Assembly (NCBI GenBank): GCA_052315315.1
Contig: JBLSDE010000002.1
Span: 1 to 64,000 of the forward strand
Direction: 5' to 3'
DNA length: 64,000 nt
From: Cuniculiplasma sp052315315
Lineage (GTDB): Archaea; Thermoplasmatota; Thermoplasmata; Thermoplasmatales; Thermoplasmataceae
Every line of letters begins with the position of its first letter. The stretch's first letter is position 1. The notes under the pieces are model-generated. The model had not been told where the DNA came from and searched no databases. It saw nothing but the letters and a program-made list of their open reading frames with translations. This document shows positions 17,011 through 25,294 of the stretch, one piece after another. A program made the translations under genes and the position numbers.

Positions 17011-17961
17011 ATGGGATATCTTGTTTGGGAAACAATAATTCAGGTTGGTGCAGTGTTTTTAATAGCGCCTTTAGTGGCTGGCATTTACGAAAACATAAAA
17101 GCTAAAACAGAACTTAGAGTTGGCCCAAGCATTTTTCAGCCATATTATGATCTTGCTAAATATCTTAAAAAGGAAAATTCTTTTACGATGGGTTCAGGTC
17201 TCCTTTATAGATATGCACCTTTTCTATCCCTATCAATTCTTTTTGTGATTTCTTTCGTAATTCCAGTAATTTTGCCTTATCCAACAATGTTTGCACCCAT
17301 GGTAGATTTCCTAGGAGGGGCGATGTTATTTACTCTTTCTTCTGTTATACTTATATTGGGGGCTCTTTCGTCCAAGAATAATCTCTCCATTATGGGCGCA
17401 TCAAGATCAGCATCTTTCTCTGCACTCGCCGAGCCAACACTGATACTTGTATTTTTTTCTGTGGCAGTAGAAACTGGAACCAATAACCCATATGTCACTG
17501 CATCTCTTGTTAATTCAAGCGGGTCTGTATATCTCTCTTTGACTCATATACTCTCGAGTATCGCATTCTTCATGATATTTATATTCGAAACCGGAAAACT
17601 ACCCGTTGAAAGTTCCGGGCTTTCAGAGATGGGGATGATAGATGAAGGAAGAACATATGAATATGGAGGTAGAAATCTTTTTTTCATCCGTTATGGAAGC
17701 TATGTGAAGCAATTCCTTTTGGGTTCGGTTTTGCTAAACGTATTTATTTTTCCGTGGTTCATGCAGAGTGGTTTGATAGGGGCCATATTTGACATTCCAA
17801 TAATGGTTATGAAATGGCTTGTCCTGATAGTAATTGTTGTTTTTCTTGAACAGATACTAGCAAAGGTGAGGCTGTTTAAAATCGCAGATTATTTGGCGAT
17901 TTCATTTATAATGTCCATACTAGCCCTCATTATGTTCATCCTGGGAGGATTTTCCCTATGA
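17011..17961 (+). CDS. NuoH/HyfC-like membrane subunit of Ehr/hydrogenase-4-type complex
   Basis: Membrane subunit homologous to NuoH of complex I and HycD/HyfC of formate hydrogenlyase. It connects the soluble redox arm to the proton-pumping subunits. The protein has 316 residues and about eight helices. The loop RVGPSIFQPYYDLAKYLKKE (about 35-54) is the family signature (R-GP-x-QP-D-x-KL-KE). The acidic cluster ETGKLPVESSGLSEMGMIDE (about 193-212) corresponds to the conserved E-rich loop by the quinone-like site. It is the first gene of a six-gene operon whose members overlap by about 4 bases. Confidence 0.9.
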   Translation: MGYLVWETIIQVGAVFLIAPLVAGIYENIKAKTELRVGPSIFQPYYDLAKYLKKENSFTMGSGLLYRYAPFLSLSILFVISFVIPVILPYPTMFAPMVDFLGGAMLFTLSSVILILGALSSKNNLSIMGASRSASFSALAEPTLILVFFSVAVETGTNNPYVTASLVNSSGSVYLSLTHILSSIAFFMIFIFETGKLPVESSGLSEMGMIDEGRTYEYGGRNLFFIRYGSYVKQFLLGSVLLNVFIFPWFMQSGLIGAIFDIPIMVMKWLVLIVIVVFLEQILAKVRLFKIADYLAISFIMSILALIMFILGGFSL

Positions 17962-18614
17962 TATCAGTTGTGGAAATTCTGGATTTTTTGGCCGCCTTGA
18001 TGCTTTTAGTAGCCATCTGGGCACAGGTTGGCAGCTACGTAATATCAAAAATACAGGTGATTGTTATTCAAACGTCAATCCTTTCCATTTACACACTCAT
18101 AAGTGGGATTTATCAACTCAATTATGAGCTAATTATTCTTGCTTTTTTAATTATATTCCTGAGAGGTCTTCTCACGGCCTTAATACTTTTAAGAAAACTT
18201 CCTGAACGAAATCAGTTAATTAGGGAAAGGTCAACAACGGTGCCGTCAATCATAATTTTAAGCATTGCAGCCATCATCATCACTCTTATTGTCTATCGTA
18301 TTTCCATATTTCCAATAGTTTCCGGTACTTTAAATGGTTATACTGTTAATGGAAATTCTCCCATAACAGGAATCGGTTTTGTTCTTGTTATACAAGGTTT
18401 GCTTCTTATTGCAACCAGAAAGAATAAGGTAACACAGTTTACAGGTTACATTGAGGTAGAAAATGCTATGATATTACTAAGTCTTGGGATATTTCCCCTC
18501 CCTCTTATAGTGGAAATTAGTGTATTACTAGATGTCCTGGCGCTGGTTATTGTTGCATCTGTTTTACTTTCAGGAAACATGACATCAGAAAGAATAGAGG
18601 AGTTGGTTGGATGA
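17958..18614 (+). CDS. HyfE-like membrane subunit
   Basis: A 218-residue protein with about seven hydrophobic helices, corresponding in size and place to hydrogenase-4 component E (HyfE). Its C-terminal part includes a NuoK-like unit, with YIEVENAMILLSLGIF matching the NuoK helix that bears a conserved Glu (here EVEN). It overlaps both neighbours by 4 bases, which implies strict co-translation. A role in proton translocation is inferred from homology. Confidence 0.8.
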   Translation: MISVVEILDFLAALMLLVAIWAQVGSYVISKIQVIVIQTSILSIYTLISGIYQLNYELIILAFLIIFLRGLLTALILLRKLPERNQLIRERSTTVPSIIILSIAAIIITLIVYRISIFPIVSGTLNGYTVNGNSPITGIGFVLVIQGLLLIATRKNKVTQFTGYIEVENAMILLSLGIFPLPLIVEISVLLDVLALVIVASVLLSGNMTSERIEELVG

Positions 18615-19966
18615 ATCAGAATTTGTCAATCATATACCTCATACTAATAGTTCCGGTACTTTTTTCATTTTCCTATTTTTTCTCTCGTAGTCAAATTCTA
18701 TCAATGGTTGGTTCCATAATTACAGTAATCCTTGGTCTGCTGATTCTTGCAATTCCCTTAGCTACATATTCCTACTTTGTCATTAATCAGGTAAACCGTA
18801 TTCTCATTATTTCAGTATCAGTGGTCTACTCCTTATCTATTTTCTTTGCATCAACATATCACAGTAATATTGGAGATCCAAAGCGTTTGAAAATTCATTA
18901 TTCATTAATGCATCTCTTTACTTTCACAATGCTTTTTACATTACTGATAAATAATTTCGGATTAATGTGGATAGGGATAGAAGCCACAACAGCTTCAAGT
19001 GCACTCCTCCTGATAATAGAGAGGGAAAGAAACCAGCTTGAGGCTGCATGGAGGTATGTTCTGATTGTATCAACCGGTTTAACTATTGCTCTCATTTCCA
19101 TAATCCTTCTTTTCCTTAATTATCACACGCTTGAAGCCTCAAAAATAATATCTATGAGACATAGTAACTCAATGTTGCTCTCAATAGCTGGAGTTACAGC
19201 ACTAGTTGGTTTTGGCACAAAAATTGGTATATTTCCAATGCATAGTTGGCTTCCTGACGCTCATGGTGAAGCTCCTTCGGAGATCAGTGCAATGTTCTCC
19301 GGGATATTACTTCCAGTTGCCGCCTATGTATTGTATGAATTTTACGAAGCCACATATACTCCAGTGGTTAAGGAGACATTTATTATCTTTATACTGGCAA
19401 CCCTAATTTTTGTAGCCCTGATAATGCCATCCCAGCGCAATATAAAGAGAATGTTTGCCTATTCTACAATGGAAAATATGGCAATTATTCTACTGGGACT
19501 TATAACAGGTGGAATTGCCATACTTGGTGCCATACTCGTAATACTCACTCATGCCTTTGGAAAGTCAAGTGCCTTTTTCACCTCTGGCAATATTATTAAG
19601 TCCTACGGTTCAAAGAATATGGAATCCATAAGAGGGCTTAGAGATAGAATGCCATACACAGCCGCCACTCTCCTCGGATCATCATTAATTGTAACCGGAG
19701 CGCCTCCTTTTACAGTCTTTGTTGGTGAATTTCTCATACTTTATGAACTAATAGTAACAGGAAATGTCGTGGCAGTGATTATCATCTCAATATGTCTGTT
19801 TATAATTTCTCTCTCAGTCATTTCAAAGGTTTCAAAGATCATATTCGATGGAAATGAGGAATTCAAGGAACAGTACAAGATTGCTGGAATGCAGGGTTTT
19901 GTTGCTCTTATTTCCCTTCTCTTTGGAATTTCCATACTGGTGATATTCATGGGGGGTATGCTTTGA
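18611..19966 (+). CDS. HyfF/NuoN-like antiporter-type subunit
   Basis: A 451-residue protein with about 14 helices, of the Mrp/NuoLMN antiporter family. The key proton-channel signature is FPMHSWLPDAHGEAPSEISA (about 212-231) with the conserved Lys/His region. Further on are KRMFAYSTMENMAII (about 278) and the broken-helix Lys area THAFGKSSAFFTSG (about 316). The GI-x-PMHSWLPDAHGEAPS form is closest to hydrogenase-4 component F and NuoN-like proteins. It should pump protons or sodium ions. Confidence 0.9.
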   Translation: MNQNLSIIYLILIVPVLFSFSYFFSRSQILSMVGSIITVILGLLILAIPLATYSYFVINQVNRILIISVSVVYSLSIFFASTYHSNIGDPKRLKIHYSLMHLFTFTMLFTLLINNFGLMWIGIEATTASSALLLIIERERNQLEAAWRYVLIVSTGLTIALISIILLFLNYHTLEASKIISMRHSNSMLLSIAGVTALVGFGTKIGIFPMHSWLPDAHGEAPSEISAMFSGILLPVAAYVLYEFYEATYTPVVKETFIIFILATLIFVALIMPSQRNIKRMFAYSTMENMAIILLGLITGGIAILGAILVILTHAFGKSSAFFTSGNIIKSYGSKNMESIRGLRDRMPYTAATLLGSSLIVTGAPPFTVFVGEFLILYELIVTGNVVAVIIISICLFIISLSVISKVSKIIFDGNEEFKEQYKIAGMQGFVALISLLFGISILVIFMGGML

Positions 19967-21159
19967 TGAGTGAAAAGCTGATAAACGGATATTTCGAAAG
20001 GAATGGGTCTCTATACAAGATTAATGATAAGGATTTGGAGTATGGGAAAACTGATGAGGGAGAGATCAAATCCCTAAACTATTATGAGTCGTTGAATAAA
20101 ACCTATAATCATCCTGTCAGGGGTGAGAATGTTTTTAAATTTAATTATGGACCAAGCACCGGTGGAATAATTGAAACTCTCAATTTTCAAATATACACAT
20201 ATGGTGAAAGAATAATTTCGTTGGATGTGATTCCAAACTACAAAAATAGAATGATAAAGATTTCTGGTCAAAGTTTAAAGACAGGTCTGCTTAAGCTTGA
20301 ACGTTTCAATGGGTTTCACAGTTTCTCATACAGTACACTATATTGTAAAGCTGTTGAAAGTTTAAAGGGAATTCCCATAGAGGAAGGCACAAGGGTAAGG
20401 AGAATAATTTTAATGGAAACTGAAAGGATTATATCCCACATATTCAAAACTGCGAGGCTTTGCGAAGCTGCGTCACAGAACATTGCCAATTACTATCTTC
20501 TTTCACTAAGGGAGAGGCTGATGCGAATATTGGGCGAAATAACGGGCCATCGTTATTTATTCGGAGTAAACAAAATTGGGGGCTTGAATAGAAGTATAAA
20601 CATTGAGCCTCTGATTAGAAAAATAAAGGATGTTGTCCAGGAATATATAAAAATCAAAGAAGGCCTATTTGTCTCAAGAATATTCATAGACAGGCTTGAA
20701 AATACCTGCATTTCAAAATATGAATTTTCAAGGGGACCTGCCTTGAGGTCAACCGGCAGAAAATATGATTACAGGGCAATTGATCCTTACTACTCAGATA
20801 TCCATTTTGAGATAGTGTCATCAAACGGAGGGGATTCCCTGACTCGTTTTCTTGTATTTTCTGAGGAAATTGAAGAATCTATGAAAATTATCGAGCAATG
20901 CGCTGATCTTAAATTTTCTGGGGAATGGCTAAGATCAGCTAAGGAATTTGAGGCATTTGGGACCGAAACCCCATCTGGTGATGCCAGAATGGTATTGGAT
21001 ATAGAAGAAGACAGGATAAATTATGCATACCTAAGAACTCCATCCATTCTCAACATGGAAGCATTTGCCAGAGGAATATGCGGTAATGTTAAGACAGACA
21101 TACCATTTGCATTTGAAAGTTTTGGAATTTGGGTAAGTGAGATGAGTGATGTATTATGA
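19963..21159 (+). CDS. NuoCD/HyfG-like large subunit lacking Ni-Fe cysteine motifs
   Basis: Soluble catalytic-type subunit of 398 residues. An N-terminal region of about 100 residues precedes a NuoD/hydrogenase-large-subunit core starting near NHPVRGENVFKFNYGPSTGG. The conserved METERIISHI is present. The first cysteine motif of hydrogenases (RxCGxC) is replaced by ARLCEAASQN, and the C-terminal DPCxxC motif is absent. The protein ends FAFESFGIWVSEMSDVL. It therefore cannot hold a Ni-Fe centre and resembles the large subunits of energy-converting-hydrogenase-related (Ehr) complexes. The start is TTG at 19963 or ATG at 19966, overlapping hyfF. Confidence 0.85.
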   Translation: MMSEKLINGYFERNGSLYKINDKDLEYGKTDEGEIKSLNYYESLNKTYNHPVRGENVFKFNYGPSTGGIIETLNFQIYTYGERIISLDVIPNYKNRMIKISGQSLKTGLLKLERFNGFHSFSYSTLYCKAVESLKGIPIEEGTRVRRIILMETERIISHIFKTARLCEAASQNIANYYLLSLRERLMRILGEITGHRYLFGVNKIGGLNRSINIEPLIRKIKDVVQEYIKIKEGLFVSRIFIDRLENTCISKYEFSRGPALRSTGRKYDYRAIDPYYSDIHFEIVSSNGGDSLTRFLVFSEEIEESMKIIEQCADLKFSGEWLRSAKEFEAFGTETPSGDARMVLDIEEDRINYAYLRTPSILNMEAFARGICGNVKTDIPFAFESFGIWVSEMSDVL

Positions 21160-21782
21160 AGATATGGCCCTATGAATCTATTAAAAATGGAATCGTTACT
21201 ACAAAATTCCCAGGAGGTAAAAATGAAACAATATCTCCATGGTCAACTTTACCCAGAAGATTCAATGACGTGAAGGTAGACTGTCCAACCAAAGCAATTT
21301 CTGAGAATAGAGTTGACCTTGGGAAATGCATATCATGCGGTTTATGCAGTGAAGCAATGCAACCATCAATGGAGACGACCAACTACCACGTTATACGGAC
21401 TGAAACAAAACTGAAGAGATCCTTTAAGATATTTCCTCTTGATTCTGGAACTTGTGGTGCGTGCAATACTGAATTAATGTCAATCGCAAATCCCAATTAT
21501 GATGTATCAAGATTGGGGATATTCTTCACAAACACACCTAAACAGGCTGATGCTTTGGCAATAATGGGTGTCTATAACCCGGAAATGGAACCTGTATTGA
21601 GGAATGCAATAGAATCTATGTCTAAACCAGCGGTTGTCGTGCTTTTTGGGGCTTGTGCCTTATCAGGGGGGATTATTGGACAAGGCCTGAGTGGGAAAAT
21701 CGATGCGGATGTTATAATCGGAGGTTGTCCGCCGGATCCTTTTGTAATAATTGAGGCACTTGAAAAGGTGAGGGGAAGATGA
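21156..21782 (+). CDS. NuoB/HyfI-like small subunit with ferredoxin-like N-terminus
   Basis: Iron-sulfur protein of 208 residues. The first 75 contain a ferredoxin-type half: VDCPTKAI and then KCISCGLCSEAM, enough ligands for one [4Fe-4S] cluster. The rest is the NuoB domain with GTCGACNTELMS, FGACALSGG and IIGGCPPDP, the ligands of cluster N2. The fusion appears to stand in for the separate NuoI/HyfH ferredoxin, which is missing from this operon. It would pass electrons between the unknown donor and the membrane arm. Confidence 0.88.
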   Translation: MKIWPYESIKNGIVTTKFPGGKNETISPWSTLPRRFNDVKVDCPTKAISENRVDLGKCISCGLCSEAMQPSMETTNYHVIRTETKLKRSFKIFPLDSGTCGACNTELMSIANPNYDVSRLGIFFTNTPKQADALAIMGVYNPEMEPVLRNAIESMSKPAVVVLFGACALSGGIIGQGLSGKIDADVIIGGCPPDPFVIIEALEKVRGR

Positions 21783-23653
21783 TATCCACCCTTTATCTGT
21801 TCCTAGTTCCCCTAATTCCATTAATAGCGTCATTATTTAATTCCAGATTTTCCTATTATACAGGAGTAGTTACAAGTATATCCCTTATGATTATCTCCCT
21901 TCTCACCATAAACAATTATGTATCATTCTCATTGTACACTTCGAACTATTTTTCCATAGGATTTAAGGGATTAAGTGAAATCTTTCTTTTCATAATTTCT
22001 GTCACAGAAATTATCCTATTCCTATTTTCCATTTATTATAAGCCAGAGGACAGAAAACTGGCATTTCTTCTGAATTTAACCATTTTTGTTATAAATTCTG
22101 TTCTCTTTTCAAGGAATATTATCCTTTTTTTAATTTTATGGGAATCGATGTCCATCAGTGGATATCTGCTAATTGGATATAAAAAGGAAATTAAATCTTA
22201 TCCGGCATACGTATTCTATGCCTTTGGTGAACTGAGCACAATTTTTCTCACTGTAGGTTTTGCAGCTTATTATTCCCAAACTGGTTCCCTCCAAATAGGC
22301 CATTCGCTGGGAAACCAGTACATTCTTTTTATCATTTTTATGGGATTCATCTTCAAAATGGGTATAGTCCCATTGCAGATGGTAGAATGGCTTCCTATTG
22401 CTCACGGAAACGCCCCGACATCTGGTTCAATACTTTTCAGCGCTTCGATGACAACAGTAGCACTGTATGGAGTTCTCCTATTTGCCACAACATCCTCACC
22501 AGGACTCATTTTAGGTCTTATTCTGATTTCTATTGGCGCTTTTTCACTCCTTTTCGGTTCCATATTTGCCATATCATCGGAAAATTCCAAAATGCTACCA
22601 GCGTACAGTACGGTGGAAAATTCAGGAGCCATGATAATGCTAACAGGACTCTTTCTCTCATGGCGTTTTTATAATAATGTAGCTCTATATTCCTTCATTC
22701 TGGTTGGGATCTTCATCTATGCAACGGCTCATGCTTGGTCAAAATCTACCATATTTGTCCTCTCTTCTGTCTCAGAAGATATGAACATTAATTCAAAAAT
22801 TGGGTCCAGGTTAGGAGTTTTTTCAAAATTTTCAGCTGCCATTGCAGCTATCTCACTCATGGGTCTTCTGCCTCTTGGTGGAGGTATAGGTGAATGGTTC
22901 CTCCTTGAATCCTTATTTATATCCGCCAGCTCAAACCACTACCTTACTTTGGCGGTTGTCTCCATCATTGCAGGCAGCCTTGGTGCACTGGGAGCAGGCA
23001 TTTCAATTCCAACATTTACAAAATACTTTCATTTCATGACAGATAAAAATGTCTACGACCAATCAGGCGCAAAAAGGGTAAATTTACCCTTATGGGCAGG
23101 AGGAATGCTAATTTTGGGCGTCTCCATATTCGTATGGTTCCTTGTATATATTTATTCCTTAACAGCCGGTAGTATAATGAATAATCCAAAACCGATCATA
23201 TTTCTATTTTCCTTAAAGGGAATACAATATCCCTTTCTGATATATTCTGTTTCACAGAGCTCTGGAGTTTTCGGCTTCATATCCCCTGTGTTTATACTCC
23301 TATTCATTGCCGGAGCTTTTCTATTTCTCTATGCAATAGGTGGAACTAAAAGTAGGCCCATTGAAATATGGAATGGAGGAATAATTCAGACGGATGAAAT
23401 GAATTCCTTTGCATACGCTAACGTACTCAGGATAATACTCGCCAAAGTTTATCTCTCCCGGGAAGAAAAAAGTGGCGGTGCATACAGAGAAAGAACATTT
23501 GATATTTTCTGGATAATCATTGTGGATTTCGCTCTTCTTTTCAGAAAATTTTCTGAAAAATTTGGTAGAATTGTGATGAATGGTAATGTAAACAGGTATA
23601 TTGCCTACATAATATTGGCGTTTTTCTTCGTACTAATATTTGTGTCATTCTAA
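21779..23653 (+). CDS. HyfB/NuoL-like antiporter-type subunit
   Basis: A 624-residue membrane protein with about 16 helices, the largest of the operon. Signature segments are LWESMSISGYLLIGYKKE (about 121), KMGIVPLQMVEWLPIAHGNA (about 194-213), AYSTVENSGAMIMLTG (about 277) and HAWSKSTIFVLSS (about 318). The C-terminal half carries the extra helices typical of HyfB. With HyfF it gives the complex two antiporter-type pumps. It is the last gene, and the next gene is convergent 16 bases further on. Confidence 0.9.
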   Translation: MISTLYLFLVPLIPLIASLFNSRFSYYTGVVTSISLMIISLLTINNYVSFSLYTSNYFSIGFKGLSEIFLFIISVTEIILFLFSIYYKPEDRKLAFLLNLTIFVINSVLFSRNIILFLILWESMSISGYLLIGYKKEIKSYPAYVFYAFGELSTIFLTVGFAAYYSQTGSLQIGHSLGNQYILFIIFMGFIFKMGIVPLQMVEWLPIAHGNAPTSGSILFSASMTTVALYGVLLFATTSSPGLILGLILISIGAFSLLFGSIFAISSENSKMLPAYSTVENSGAMIMLTGLFLSWRFYNNVALYSFILVGIFIYATAHAWSKSTIFVLSSVSEDMNINSKIGSRLGVFSKFSAAIAAISLMGLLPLGGGIGEWFLLESLFISASSNHYLTLAVVSIIAGSLGALGAGISIPTFTKYFHFMTDKNVYDQSGAKRVNLPLWAGGMLILGVSIFVWFLVYIYSLTAGSIMNNPKPIIFLFSLKGIQYPFLIYSVSQSSGVFGFISPVFILLFIAGAFLFLYAIGGTKSRPIEIWNGGIIQTDEMNSFAYANVLRIILAKVYLSREEKSGGAYRERTFDIFWIIIVDFALLFRKFSEKFGRIVMNGNVNRYIAYIILAFFFVLIFVSF

Positions 23654-23669
23654 GGTTTTACCATGCCTA

Positions 23670-24113
23670 TTAATTTGTAAGATCTGGTGGAACCACAAGA
23701 ACGGGTATATTTGATATTTTAACTATCTCTGAGCTCACGGATCCAAGTATAAATTTACTAAGGCCGGAAAGTTTTCTTGTTCCAGTTATAATAAGATCCA
23801 TTCCCTTTTCATTCGCGTAGTCAACTATCTTTTTAGCAACTTCATCACCTGTTGCATCGATTTTAACAAACTCATAATTTAGATTGGAGTTTTCCATTGC
23901 AGACTTTACAGAGGCTTCAACCTTTTCTGAAAATTTTTCCTGATCCGTGAACACCGCCTCTGGAACAATAGTATCTGCACCCGTTGGAGTCCTAATTATA
24001 CCGGGATTAACATATACTACAGTCATTTTTTCAATAACCTTTCCAAATCTTTTAGCAAATTCAATAGCCTTCACAGCACTTGGTGAGTTGTCATATGCAA
24101 CTTCAACATTCAT
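23670..24113 (-). CDS. Universal stress protein (UspA family)
   Basis: A 147-residue single-domain Usp protein. It starts with strand MNVEVAYDNSPSAVKAIEFA and has the central KIVDYANEKGMDLIITGTRK. The nucleotide-binding tail is GTRKLSGLSKFILGSVSSE followed by VPVLVVPP. The G-x2-G-x9-G-S pattern is that of ATP-binding members. Its role in stress is not specified by sequence. It stands between the convergent oxidoreductase operon and the chaperone operon. Confidence 0.9.
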   Translation of the reverse strand: MNVEVAYDNSPSAVKAIEFAKRFGKVIEKMTVVYVNPGIIRTPTGADTIVPEAVFTDQEKFSEKVEASVKSAMENSNLNYEFVKIDATGDEVAKKIVDYANEKGMDLIITGTRKLSGLSKFILGSVSSEIVKISNIPVLVVPPDLTN

Positions 24114-24185
24114 TAATTGATATAGAACGTTCCATTATTTAAAATCTACCAATATATATTCATTAATCAAGAAAATAAATATAAA

Positions 24186-25280
24186 TTACTTACCAAACCA
24201 ACCTTTTTTCTGTACAGGATTTTCCTTAAGCTTTTCTATAAGTTCTCTCTGTTCTGGCGTAAGTTTCTTTGGAACTATAACGTTAATTTTAACCTGAATA
24301 TCTCCCCTTCCTGTTCCATGAATCCTTGGAAAACCTTTTCCTCTGATTCTTATGATATCATTGGGTTGAGTTCCAGCAGGTATTTTGAGGTCCATTTTTT
24401 GGCCAAAGATCTCCAGGGATTCATCAGCACCAAGTGCTGCATCTGGAAATGTAATATCCTTAAGAACAACTATATCATTCTCAACCCTCCTTACACCTCT
24501 TTCCGGTTTTACTCTCACAAAAACGTAGAGATCTCCTGTGTTATTCTTTTCTGTATCTCCCAGGCCTCTTAGAACTATTCTTGCCCCGTCATCTATACCT
24601 GCTGGGATATCCACCGTTCTTGTTTCTACAATTGACTTTTTCCCTGAACCATGACATTCGTGGCACTTTTTATCTCCTATAAATCCCCTGCCTCCGCAGG
24701 TTCTGCAGGCAATGGTATTGACAAATCTAATTGGTCCTTGCATCTGTGCTATTCTTTCATATCCGGTTCCGTTGCACGTTGGGCATTTCCTTACATTGCC
24801 TTCGTATCCAGTTCCATTGCATACGTCACAATCCACTGTTCTTCTGTACTTTATCTCCTTTTTGACTCCATTATAGGATTCGGCCATGGTTATACTGATT
24901 TCTACAGATAGATCGAGCTGGGAATTTCTTCTGCCTCCGAAGAAGGAGTCACCACCTCCGAATCCCCCTCCGAAATTTCTGAATATTTCATCGAAAATAT
25001 CTGAAAAATCCGAGGTATGTGTAAAGTCCTGCCAGTTAAATCCTCCCTGGCCGTTCCCGAAGTCCGCTTTTCCTGTCTGATCATATATTCGCCTCTTATT
25101 TTCATCCGACAGTACTTCATAGGCCTCCCCGATCTCCTTGAACTTCTCCTCGGCCTCCTTCCTTTTGTCAGGGTTCACATCGGGGTGCCATTTCTTGGCC
25201 AGAGTCCTGAATGCCTTTTTTATATCCTCCTGAGATGCATCCCTGGGGACTCCGAGAATTTCATAATAGTCTTTGGCCAA
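24186..25280 (-). CDS. dnaJ: Chaperone protein DnaJ (type I Hsp40)
   Basis: Co-chaperone that delivers unfolded proteins to DnaK and stimulates its ATPase. A J domain (1-70) has the HPD motif in KKWHPDVNPDK. It is followed by a Gly/Phe-rich linker (about 75-120, GGGFGGGDSFFGG) and a zinc region with four CxxCxGxG repeats (CDVCNGTGYEG, CPTCNGTGYER, CRTCGGRGFIG, CHECHGSGKK). Two C-terminal beta domains complete its 364 residues. The start is TTG, 15 bases after the dnaK stop. It is the last gene of grpE-dnaK-dnaJ. Confidence 0.95.
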   Translation of the reverse strand: MAKDYYEILGVPRDASQEDIKKAFRTLAKKWHPDVNPDKRKEAEEKFKEIGEAYEVLSDENKRRIYDQTGKADFGNGQGGFNWQDFTHTSDFSDIFDEIFRNFGGGFGGGDSFFGGRRNSQLDLSVEISITMAESYNGVKKEIKYRRTVDCDVCNGTGYEGNVRKCPTCNGTGYERIAQMQGPIRFVNTIACRTCGGRGFIGDKKCHECHGSGKKSIVETRTVDIPAGIDDGARIVLRGLGDTEKNNTGDLYVFVRVKPERGVRRVENDIVVLKDITFPDAALGADESLEIFGQKMDLKIPAGTQPNDIIRIRGKGFPRIHGTGRGDIQVKINVIVPKKLTPEQRELIEKLKENPVQKKGWFGK

Positions 25281-25294
25281 GGTTTACCATTCCT

